DNA of 19,298 nt, taken from the NCBI GenBank assembly GCA_934486705.1, contig CAKSQS010000047.1, positions 1 to 19,298 on the forward strand. The letters run 5' to 3'. Of this stretch, positions 1 through 8,142 are shown one piece after another; the stretch's first letter is position 1, and each line of letters starts with the position of its first letter. Origin of the DNA: an uncultured Eubacteriales bacterium. Its GTDB lineage: Bacteria > Bacillota > Clostridia > Oscillospirales > Acutalibacteraceae. The position numbers and the translations under genes are program-made. The notes below the pieces were generated by a model, which ran no database searches, was not told where the DNA came from, and saw only the letters and a program-made list of their open reading frames with translations.

Positions 1-77
1 TCTCTCCAAATATGCTCTACTTTTTTCTTGTTTCTTTGCAGGCTCTACTTGGTTACCCCAACTTTTATTATAGAGCC
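1..77. repeat. Inverted and direct repeats, possible insertion-sequence end
   Basis: GGCTCTA at 41-47 is repeated inverted as TAGAGCC at 71-77, and GCTCTACTT occurs directly at 14-22 and 42-50. Read inward from base 77 on the minus strand, the sequence begins GGCTCTATAATAAAAGTTGG. From memory, a GG-starting end of this type resembles the terminal repeats of ISL3-family insertion sequences, but no transposase and no opposite end lie in the window. It could equally be a local hairpin at the end of an upstream gene. The repeats are certain; the mobile-element reading is weak. Confidence 0.3.
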
Positions 78-118
78 AATATACATTGTTTCACGAATTA
101 TATATGCTTTTATTATCT

Positions 119-159
119 GACCGATAGAACTAAAAAATCTATCGGTCTTTTTTGTTTTT
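119..159 (+). terminator. Rho-independent terminator of the upstream unit
   Basis: A perfect 10-base-pair stem (GACCGATAGA at 119-128 with TCTATCGGTC at 138-147) with a 9-base A-rich loop is followed at once by TTTTTTGTTTTT. This is a textbook intrinsic terminator reading rightward. It ends a transcript that begins left of the window. Confidence 0.85.
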
Positions 160-160
160 C

Positions 161-194
161 GGGCTGTGCCTATTTTAAGGCGCAGTCTTTTGTT
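161..194 (+). terminator. Second, tandem terminator-like hairpin
   Basis: GGGCTGTGCC (161-170) can pair with GGCGCAGTCT (179-188) over ten pairs, three of them G-U, closing an 8-base loop. A TTTTGTTT tract follows. It lies directly behind the stronger terminator at 119-159 and probably backs it up, isolating the locus from upstream transcription. Confidence 0.5.
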
Positions 195-210
195 TATGCC
201 TTTAAACGTG

Positions 211-242
211 GAAAAAGCAAGCCTGCGGAGTGCTCCGCAGGC
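211..242 (-). terminator. Rho-independent terminator of the AraC-family gene
   Basis: GCCTGCGGAG (221-230) and CTCCGCAGGC (233-242) form a perfect G+C-rich inverted repeat. On the minus strand it is followed by TTGCTTTTTC. It lies about 95 bases past the stop codon of the regulator gene on that strand, so it is the natural end of that transcript. Confidence 0.8.
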
Positions 243-337
243 GTAGATCTATGTGTATTAGGTTTTTCATTTTTCGGAAACCTCGTAAGCTCATTTTCTG
301 CCGCTTAGAAATCGCCGATTGTGAGCGTGTGAATAAG

Positions 338-1177
338 TTATAAAGGTCTTTTGCGAAACTCCGAGGCGGTCATTCCGCTGTATTGCTTGAAAATGCGGCA
401 AAAATACAGCATATTCTTATAACCTACCAGCTCCGCAATATCAGATACCGAAAGATTTGTGGTTGTGAGCAGATCGCGCGCACGCTGCATACGCACATCT
501 GTCAGGTATTCCTTCGGTGATTTCCCGGTTAACTCTTTGAAAACATAGCGGTAGCGGCTTGAACTCAAATTTTCAATTGATGCGAGGTCGGGAATACTTA
601 TATCCTGTTTGAAATTATTGATAAGGAATTGAAGCGATTTTTCAATACGGTACGATGTATCCGCCTTGTGGCTTTCAAAGGAGTTACAACGTGATATTTC
701 CAAAAACAGCTGCATAAGGTATGTTCCCGCGTAAAATGTGAAGTCCTGTTTTCTGAAAATAAGCTCTGAAATCAAATGCTCAAAAATATCACAAAGACGA
801 GTATTTACGCCCACATTTATTACAGTTTGGTTTTTGAAACCGAAACGCTCCATCAGCTCCTGGGAATCCTTGCCGGTAAAGTAAAGCCAATAATATGTAA
901 TTCGCCCGTTACCGTTAAATTCATAATGGTGTATTTGGTGCGGATGGTAAAAAACAATGTCCCCTGTTTTCAGCGGGACTTGCTTTTTATCCATAAAAGC
1001 GGATACGCTGCCCTCAACTATATAAAGAAAATGAAAGTCACTGCGATTTTCAAGCACGGTGTCAAAAGGAATATCGGTATCGGTCTTACCGCCGCAATTA
1101 ACAATGATCGGCGCTGATTCATCCGATATATCGTTGTGGGATGAATCCAATAATCTGAAAAAATTATAATGTTGCAT
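338..1177 (-). CDS. AraC-family transcriptional regulator (cupin sensor plus two HTH motifs)
   Basis: This 279-residue protein has the usual AraC/XylS layout and length. Residues about 20-100 form an AraC-type cupin sugar-sensing domain, with the typical 'KTGDIVFYHPHQIHHYEF' strand pair. Residues about 175-277 are the DNA-binding domain with two helix-turn-helix motifs. The first is near 193-214 and the second near 240-265, ending in the signature 'VGYKNMLYFCRIFKQYSGMTASEFR'-type segment. The start is supported by AAAGGAAAT just upstream on the minus strand. It is transcribed divergently from the glycan operon, the usual place for a local activator, so it very likely controls that operon in response to a sugar or oligosaccharide. 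The effector cannot be read from sequence. Confidence 0.93.
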   Translation of the reverse strand: MQHYNFFRLLDSSHNDISDESAPIIVNCGGKTDTDIPFDTVLENRSDFHFLYIVEGSVSAFMDKKQVPLKTGDIVFYHPHQIHHYEFNGNGRITYYWLYFTGKDSQELMERFGFKNQTVINVGVNTRLCDIFEHLISELIFRKQDFTFYAGTYLMQLFLEISRCNSFESHKADTSYRIEKSLQFLINNFKQDISIPDLASIENLSSSRYRYVFKELTGKSPKEYLTDVRMQRARDLLTTTNLSVSDIAELVGYKNMLYFCRIFKQYSGMTASEFRKRPL

Positions 1178-1245
1178 AATATTTCCTTTGCAGTCGATTT
1201 GTATATATAACAGGTGTATTTTAGAATTGAAAATACCTTATGTGA

Positions 1246-1274
1246 AGTATACAATAAATAATGTAAATAGTCAA
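1246..1274 (-). promoter_or_regulatory. Sigma-A type promoter of the AraC-family gene
   Basis: On the minus strand, TTGACT (plus-strand 1269-1274) is followed after exactly 17 bases by TATACT (plus-strand 1246-1251). Both boxes are close to the sigma-A consensus. Transcription would begin near 1239 and give a leader of about 60 bases before the regulator start codon. Confidence 0.75.
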
Positions 1275-1293
1275 TACTGTTTTTGGTTATAAT
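1265..1293 (+). promoter_or_regulatory. Candidate activator-dependent promoter of the glycan operon
   Basis: A perfect TATAAT -10 box lies at 1288-1293 on the plus strand, but the -35 position (about 1265-1270, AAATAG) does not match the consensus. A good -10 box with a poor -35 box is typical of promoters that need an AraC-type activator. The putative -35 region overlaps the -35 box of the divergent regulator promoter. A leader of about 198 bases would result. This is inference from boxes alone. Confidence 0.35.
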
Positions 1294-1497
1294 TTGCAAA
1301 TGAGAAACCGGAACTGTTTGAAACACGCAACAGCAAACGCGAGAGCTCACGTTTTTTAATGACGGAAAAGTGCCGGTATTTTTTATCAATTAAGTCACTT
1401 TGTGCAGCAATTTAAAAGTTCGGGTACAGAAAGGGCGGTGTTTTTTGACTGTTTATGCGCCACGGTTGTTTTTTAAAATAATTTTGGAGGGTTTATA

Positions 1498-3972
1498 ATG
1501 AAAAAAATATTGAATCGGGGGATTTTGAAAACAGCGCTTTCGTTTACACTTTCTTTAGCGCTTACAGCGGCAATATTGCCTGTGGGCGGACTTTTAACGG
1601 CAACAGCCGAGGAGGAAAATACTTCTGTTACAATTTCGGCTGCCGAAATTAAGGACGCCGTCAATGTTTACGGCGGCGCAAGCGCTTCTTCAAGCGGTCT
1701 TTCAAAGGCTGATTTCGACGATCGATTTGAAACCACCGAGGGCGGCGTTATACATAAAATCACCGAACTCGGCGGCTGCGGCGATGTATGGTCGGCGCAA
1801 AACGAGGTAGTGTCCTCGGCACTGTATAAGGCGAAGAAAATGCGTGACTTTGAGTTGAAGGTGCGCATGATAAATGTTGATAAAAACTGGGCGGTTTTAC
1901 CGCGTGTGATATTCGGGGTACAAGACCCGACCGCTTGGATAAACACAAGCGGCGGCGGATATACTGTAGGACTTTATAACGAGGGTAACAGTTATTTGAA
2001 CGGCGTTTTCGGCGGTGCGTATGCTTCCAATGCCGACCCTGCAAATTACAGCACACAGAAAAAGTTTTTCAGCCTTTGGGACGCATGGTACAATCTAATA
2101 GTGCGCGTTGAGGGTGAAAAGGTTACGGTTACCGTAGAGGAGGACTGGTGCGACCCGTATTCGTATGAATACGATTTAGGTGCTCTCGGCGCCGAATACA
2201 GAGGCGGATATATCGGTTTTGTTTTCGGTACGGGTGTGAGCAAAATTATAAGTATGAGCGTGACGGATCTCGGCGGCGAGGTGCTTAACGATGTTAAAAG
2301 CTCGTTAATGAACAAAGACGATATACTCGGGAAGTTTGACATTTATCACAGCGACCAAGCGTTGAGCGATAATTTCACGGCAGCCGAATTTGATAACTAT
2401 TTTAAATTGGACGAAAACAATTTCCTTACATCCGCATACGATCCGTATGTGAACTCCACCGGCTCAGAACGCTGGGATAATATTAACAACACGATAACAA
2501 AGGCGTTGGTTAAAAACAGCACCTACCGCAATTTTGAAATGTCGGTACAGCTGAAAAGCGCAGGATCGGACAGATTGCCGAAGCTTGTATTCGGCGCGAC
2601 AAACCCTTTAAGCTGGGTAAACCGCGAGGACGGCGGATATTTGGTTCAGCTTTATAATGAGGGCGTAATCAACCTTGCGGGAATTGTTGACGGCGAACCT
2701 GTAAATCTTAACGATAATTTAGACAGCCATGCGTCTTTTGCGGGACTAAGCTATGACTTTGTTACTTTAAAGGTTCGTGTTGAAAACGGAGTTGCAACCG
2801 TTACGGTTAAAACGTACTTTTGGGCAGACCCGAATACTTATTCTTATTCGTTTGATCTCGGGGAGAATTATAACGGCGGTTATGTAGGCTTTGCGGCAGG
2901 CCCCGGCGAGTCGAAATTCATCAGATTTTCCGTTACCGACCTCGGCGGCGAGGCAGATACCTCTGTTAAAGCCATTGCGGTCAATACCCCTGACGCGTTA
3001 AGCGTACCTGTGCTCACTTTTGCGGAGGAGTTAAATCTTCCGGCTACCGTATCGGTTTTATGCGATGACGGAAACAGATACGATTTACCCGTTGTATGGG
3101 ATACATCGACCTACAGCCGCTTTGTTCCCGGTGATTATACTTTTACCGGAACGCTCGGTAAGATAATAAATGCCGAAGGCAAAAGAGTAGTTCCGAACGG
3201 ACAAACGGCAACTGTTACCGTTACCGTAACCGGGGAAGAGGTTACCCCGATACGCGTTGCCTGCGTGGGCGACAGCATTACCTATGGTGATAAGGCGGAG
3301 GCCGGCGAATCGTATCCTGCCGTGCTGCAAAAGCTGTTGGGCGCACGGTACGAGGTTATGAATTTCGGTGTTTGCGGCGCTACCGCACAAAGCGATAAAG
3401 CACCTTATCTGGGAAGCACACCGTATACAAGCAGCCTTGCAAGCAATCCCGATGTCGTTATAATGATGCTCGGCACAAACGATTCATGGAACGACTATTG
3501 GAATGAGGAGCAGTTCGTATCGGACTATACATCTTTAATAGAAGAGTATATGAATCTTGAAAACGAACCTGAGGTTTATTTGGCAATTTCGCCGGCATGC
3601 TACATAGAAAGCAATATATCGGCTGTTACGGCAAAGCAAAGGGAAATAGCCGCAGAGCTTGGCATTAAAACGGTGGATATGTACTCCTTTACCGAAAATC
3701 ACGGAAATTGGTTTGCGGACGGAGTTCACCCGAATGCGGGCGGTTATGCGCTTATGGCAAGAGCGTTTGCAAAGGCTGTTTTCGGTAAAGCTATAAAGGG
3801 TGATACAGACGATAACTGGTCACTTAACGCGGTTGACCTTGCTGCAATGAAAAAGATTCTTCTCAGCGCGGCTACGGCGGGCGAGGGCGTTGACCTTGAT
3901 ATGAATGATGATAAGTCTGTAAATATTTTAGACTTTATAAAGCTCAAAAAAGCGATCATCGCGGAAGCGTAA
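1498..3972 (+). CDS. Secreted SGNH/GDSL esterase with jelly-roll-like repeats, Ig-like domain and type I dockerin
   Basis: The 824-residue protein has a signal peptide (cut probably after Ala37 in TATA-EEE). Two related beta-rich domains follow at about 55-260 and 278-485, then a Big_4-like Ig domain (about 495-578), an SGNH hydrolase domain (about 584-763), and a C-terminal dockerin (767-824). SGNH blocks are visible: GDSITYG with nucleophile Ser593, NFGVCGAT, GTND with Asn661, and DGVHPN with Asp741 and His744. The catalytic set is therefore complete. The dockerin has two calcium loops of the D-x-[DN]-x-[DN]-x3-N-x2-D type (769-780 and 801-812). The likely role is removing acyl groups, probably acetyl, from a polysaccharide outside the cell. 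The SGNH domain recalls xyloglucan or sialate acetylesterases, but substrate is not proven. It begins the plus-strand series, with GGAGG seven bases before the ATG. The dockerin implies docking to a cohesin protein encoded elsewhere. Confidence 0.9.
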   Translation: MKKILNRGILKTALSFTLSLALTAAILPVGGLLTATAEEENTSVTISAAEIKDAVNVYGGASASSSGLSKADFDDRFETTEGGVIHKITELGGCGDVWSAQNEVVSSALYKAKKMRDFELKVRMINVDKNWAVLPRVIFGVQDPTAWINTSGGGYTVGLYNEGNSYLNGVFGGAYASNADPANYSTQKKFFSLWDAWYNLIVRVEGEKVTVTVEEDWCDPYSYEYDLGALGAEYRGGYIGFVFGTGVSKIISMSVTDLGGEVLNDVKSSLMNKDDILGKFDIYHSDQALSDNFTAAEFDNYFKLDENNFLTSAYDPYVNSTGSERWDNINNTITKALVKNSTYRNFEMSVQLKSAGSDRLPKLVFGATNPLSWVNREDGGYLVQLYNEGVINLAGIVDGEPVNLNDNLDSHASFAGLSYDFVTLKVRVENGVATVTVKTYFWADPNTYSYSFDLGENYNGGYVGFAAGPGESKFIRFSVTDLGGEADTSVKAIAVNTPDALSVPVLTFAEELNLPATVSVLCDDGNRYDLPVVWDTSTYSRFVPGDYTFTGTLGKIINAEGKRVVPNGQTATVTVTVTGEEVTPIRVACVGDSITYGDKAEAGESYPAVLQKLLGARYEVMNFGVCGATAQSDKAPYLGSTPYTSSLASNPDVVIMMLGTNDSWNDYWNEEQFVSDYTSLIEEYMNLENEPEVYLAISPACYIESNISAVTAKQREIAAELGIKTVDMYSFTENHGNWFADGVHPNAGGYALMARAFAKAVFGKAIKGDTDDNWSLNAVDLAAMKKILLSAATAGEGVDLDMNDDKSVNILDFIKLKKAIIAEA

Positions 3973-6900
3973 TTTTAATCTAAGCATATTGACGGAAGCC
4001 GCTGCTTTATGTATCGGCTTCCGTCAGAGAGGATTGGTAGGATGATAAAAGTTAAACGGGCTGAGCTTATCAATGCCGTTTTGACCGTTTTTACAATAAT
4101 TGCGGTTATATGCGGAACCTGCTCAATATATTCTTTAGCTGATTCCGACAGCACAACAGATTCGATCGTCTTTAAGGACGCCGCTGTGCTTGCCGAGAAT
4201 TTTAATGTTTATCACGGCGAGAGTGCCGTTACCGCAGGTCTTTCGGCAGCAGAGCCCGAAAAATACTTTTCGGTCGTAAGCCGAATAGTAAAGCATACCT
4301 GCACCTCTACCGGAAATCACACATCGGGCGATTACAAAATCTGGGACGCACAGGACGATGTTGTTACCACGGCGCTTTACAGAAAGCAGGCTTACCGCAA
4401 TTTTGAAATGACTGCGGAGTTCAGGGTAGTGCCTGCAAACTGGCAGGTGCTGCCAAAGCTGATTTTCGGAGTTCAGGATCCTATGTCGTGGGTCAATGCC
4501 GAGGGCGGCGGCTACTCGGTGTGGCTTTATAACGAGGGTATTATAAATTTAAAGGGCATTACCGACGGAGAGTACAAAACCCAAAGCGACAATACCGACC
4601 ATACGAAAACCGGTGAATACGGCAGTCTTGCATCATGGTCAAAGGTTACGGTAAGAGTGATGGGTAAGGATGTTACCGTAACGGTAAAGCAGGGCACTAA
4701 AGCCGCATATTCCGAACAGTTTACCTTGGGCGACGATTATTACGGCGGTAAAATAGGGTTTGCCGCAGGAACGGGCGGTTGCCAGTTCCGCAATTTCAGT
4801 GTTACCGATTTAGGCGGAGATGTTGTTCCTATGCCGATTAAGGAATATATAGGGCTTTCAAATTCCGAGGATATGAAGAAATTCGATTGCTACTATGCCG
4901 AGAGCATTAAAAACGGAATGAAGCCTGTGGAAAATTACACGGACTATTGGCAGCATAAGGAAGACGGAAGCATTTGGAGAAACCCGGATAATCTGCCGAG
5001 GGTCGAATATGACGAAGATCTTTACACATCAACATTGGTTTATAATGTTAAGCAGTATAAATATTTTGAGCTGACCGTTAATATGCAGAGGAAAGAGAGC
5101 GGCGGCTACGGTTATATGTATCCGGGTGTTATTTTCGGAATAAAGAACCCCGGTAATTTTGCATATTATAAGGACGGCGGATACTTCTGCTATGCAACCG
5201 CCGAAGGCGCGCTATGTGTTCGCGGTAATGATTTTTCGGCTGTGACGCAGGCCCCTGCGGGGTATAGCCGCGAAACCGTACATACAATGACAATATCTGT
5301 AAGATACGGCAGAGTAACCGTTAAAATATCGGGCGACGGAAACAATCCTGAGCAGCTGGTTGAAATTTTGCCCGAGGACTACACAGGGGGTTACATAGCC
5401 CTTGTGGGAATGGCAAATGTATGCGGATTATCGAGACTTTCGGTTAAGGAAGTGGAAGGAGAACTGAAAAACGTTTCAATTGCGCGGGTAAAAGCTCCGA
5501 CGGCGGTTGAGGTTGAAACGGGCGTTTTGCCGGAAGACCTAAAATTGCCCGAAAGCGTAAAGGTTGTAGGAAGCGATAATGAAGAATATACCCTGAACGT
5601 TGAGTGGAGCAGAGCGAATTATAACCGTTTTGTGCGCGGGGAATATACGCTTATCGGCTCGCTTTCGCCGCTGATTGATTATGATAAACATTCGCGCGTA
5701 ATAATAGGCGACAGTACGGCTGAAATTAAGGTCAGGGTTAAGGGCAAGGAAGATTTGTCGCCTGTAAGGGTTGCCTGTGTGGGAGACAGCATAACCTACG
5801 CCTCCGGTACGGAGCAGGGCTATCCTTGGCAAATGCGTAAGCTTTTGGGCGGAAAATACGATATTGAAAATTTCGGTGTTGACGGGGCGACCCTTTTAAA
5901 ATCGGGGGATAATCCTTATACCTCGTCAAGCGCTTTCACCGCAAGCAAGGCTTTTGCGCCGAATATAGTTGTAATAATGCTCGGCACAAACGATTCAAAG
6001 CCCCAAAACTGGAGTTTGAGCGATTCCTATGCCGATGATTACAAGGCGCTTATTGCGGAGTATAAGGCGCTGCCCTCAAACCCGACGGTATATGTCGCCT
6101 TATCGCCTGCGGTTGCAACAGATAATTACGATATTTCGGCAGAGACGGTCAAGAACGAAATAGTGCCGCTGCAAAGGGAAATTGCGAAAGCTGCCGGGTG
6201 TGATGTGATAGACATTCACTCGCTGACAGAGGGACATTCCTCGTGGTATGCCGACGGGGTTCATCCTACAAAGAGCGGATACGGTTTTATAGCCGCGGAA
6301 ATAGCAAAAAAAATAGCGCTGCCCGGTCCTCTTGAAAGCTTTACCCTCGGTCGGGAAGCCGATTATATATTTGAGGGTGAGACCGAAACCTATTACCCGT
6401 GTTTCAGTCCCGCCAAAATAACGGGGGACGACACCGTAAAATGGAGTACGTCGGATTCGGCTGTAGCCGATGTTAAAAACGGAGTTGTTTCGGCAAGGAA
6501 AAAAGGCAGCGCCGTTATTACGGCGGAATGTCAGGGAAAAACCGCAGCAGTGCGGATTACGGTTTACGGCAAGGACGATGAGATAAGCCTGCCGCTTACA
6601 TCAAGCGACGATACGGCGGGGTTTGACTGCTACTATGCCGACGACGCGGAAAAGGGACTTGAAATTCAAAATTCATATTCGCCGTTTTGGGAAATTTCCG
6701 AAAAGGGGATTGCACGTACTAAGGAAACGGTCGGCGATATGAAATGGGGCGATAAATATCTCTCATCCCTGCTTTTTGCAAAAAGGAAATACCATAACTT
6801 TGAGCTGACGGTAGATATTCAGCGCGATGAGGTGGGCGAATATAATTACCCGATGGTGGTATTCGGAATTAAAAATCCCGCCGAATATATTACCAAGAGC

Positions 6901-8142
6901 GGCGGCGGACTGGCTGTTTTCCCCGTGGCTGAGGGAACACCGATGTTTTTGGGACAAATCAAGGGCAAATATACAAACATAGTGGGAAAAGAGCCTGCGG
7001 CGGGCTACAACCGCACGGGGGTTCATACCCTGAGGCTTACTGTGGAATACAATACCGTAACAATGTCGGTTACGGGCGCTGACGGAGAGTCGCTGCCCGC
7101 GCCTATCAGCTGCGAGCTCGGCGATACCGATATGGACGGATACATAGCTCTTGTGGGCAAGGCCAATATTTGCTGCTTTAAAAATTTGAAAATACGTCCG
7201 CTCAACAATAACGACGTAACCAAAGTTACGGCAGAAAAAATAATATCCGAAAGTCCGGAAATAAACGCCGATGTCGGAACGGACACATCGGAAATAAGCG
7301 GTCTGCCGAAAACGGTAAGGGTAAAGGCTGCCGACGGATTGATTTACACAGCCCCGATAGAGTGGGATTTTGACGGCTACAACCGCTATAAACGCGGAAA
7401 ATATACCGTGACCGGCATACTTCCCGATTCGTTGCTTGAAAATCATATTAAGCTTTACGGTAACGGCGTGACCCTTAAGGGAGTTATAAACGTTACCGGG
7501 GATAAGGATTTGATAGACGAAAACACCGTTAAGTTTGATTTTAACGGAAAAAGCGAGATAACCGAAAATTTTGAATGCTATTATTCAAGTATATTTTCAG
7601 ACGCGCTTAAAAAGAGCGATCCTATGAAAACGTGGGAGATAACGGACGGGCGACTGCACAGAATAGACGATAAATTTTCGGTAAAATCAAGCGGCGAATG
7701 GAGCTGGGAAAAGGCAAAAACGGAAATGTCCTCGCTTGTTTACAAGGGCCGCAAATACGAAAATTTCGAGCTCACGGTTGATTTTCAGCGTGTCTCAAAC
7801 ACCTATTACTGGGCAATGATAGGCTTCGGTATTGACGATCCCGCCGCATACCCGCTTGACGAGGGCAGCGGAATACTCGCTTACCTTGAACAGGAGGGAC
7901 GCCCGCTTTTCTGGGGCAACGATGTATCTGCGGGGCATACCACGCCGTATGAAAATTTTGAATATACGGGACGACATACAATGAAGCTGACGGTTAAGGA
8001 CGGCATAGCCGAAATGTCGGTGGATGGCCGCGAGCCGGTATTGAAAACCATTGTTCCCGATGAATACAGGGGCGGCGGATATATCAGCATAACCACAAAT
8101 ATGAACGCGGCGTATTTTGACAATCTTTCAATAACCGCTCTG
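1660..8142 (+). repeat. Six-copy family of a jelly-roll-like domain across two adjacent esterase genes
   Basis: A domain of about 195-210 residues occurs at 1660-2277, 2329-2952, 4195-4821, 4879-5460, 6619-7200 and 7534-8142. Each copy carries the pattern Y-x-NFE[LM]-x-V, then a [VI]FG-x-x-[DN]P segment about 25 residues later, a Gly-rich turn, and a GGYI-type strand near the end. The first three copies end in SVTDLGG; the last three begin with F-[DE]-CYY. The pattern resembles concanavalin-like lectin/glucanase folds such as LamG or DUF1080, but the family was not identified with certainty. Glycan binding is inferred. Confidence 0.6.
3991..4025 (+). promoter_or_regulatory. Intercistronic hairpin abutting the next ribosome binding site
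   Basis: GACGGAAGCCG (3991-4001) pairs perfectly with CGGCTTCCGTC (4015-4025), giving 11 base pairs around a 13-base loop. It lies 18 bases after the dockerin esterase stop. The following bases are AGAGAGG, the ribosome binding site of the next gene, not a T-tract. It is therefore not a standard terminator. It may stabilise the 3' end of the upstream message, mark a processing point, or limit translation of the downstream gene. Confidence 0.6.

Larger units (their letters stand above)
1178..1497. other. Divergent intergenic region between regulator and operon
   Basis: This 320-base A/T-rich stretch has no convincing gene. It holds the minus-strand promoter at 1246-1274, a possible plus-strand -10 box at 1288-1293, and an imperfect palindrome CGAGAGCTCACG at 1340-1351 that could be an operator. 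A strong ribosome binding site, GGAGG, lies at 1486-1490 ahead of the ATG at 1498. No riboswitch fold was recognised, and no clear pair of AraC-type half-sites could be picked by eye. Confidence 0.6.

Noticed and set aside
12..308. Open frame of 98 codons on the plus strand
   Set aside because: It runs through both tandem terminators and the opposing terminator, has no ribosome binding site, and shows no recognisable protein features.
776..1117. Plus-strand open frame of 113 codons
   Set aside because: It lies wholly antisense to the AraC-family gene, which has clear family motifs; no ribosome binding site.
1361..1384. CGG-CCG hairpin followed by TTTTTT as an attenuator
   Set aside because: The stem is only three to four pairs with a bulge, too weak to call.
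1445..1479. TTGACT (1445-1450) as -35 box of the operon promoter
   Set aside because: No -10 box follows at 16-18 bases; TAAAAT comes after 23, and the transcript would start inside the ribosome binding site.
4009..4041. Upstream ATG as start of the giant esterase
   Set aside because: It lies in the loop and stem of the intercistronic hairpin without ribosome binding site, and would put charged residues before the signal peptide; ATG 4042 has GAGAGG at good spacing.
6763..7446. Minus-strand open frame of 227 codons
   Set aside because: It is antisense to the giant esterase gene and reads as a low-information shadow of its codon pattern.
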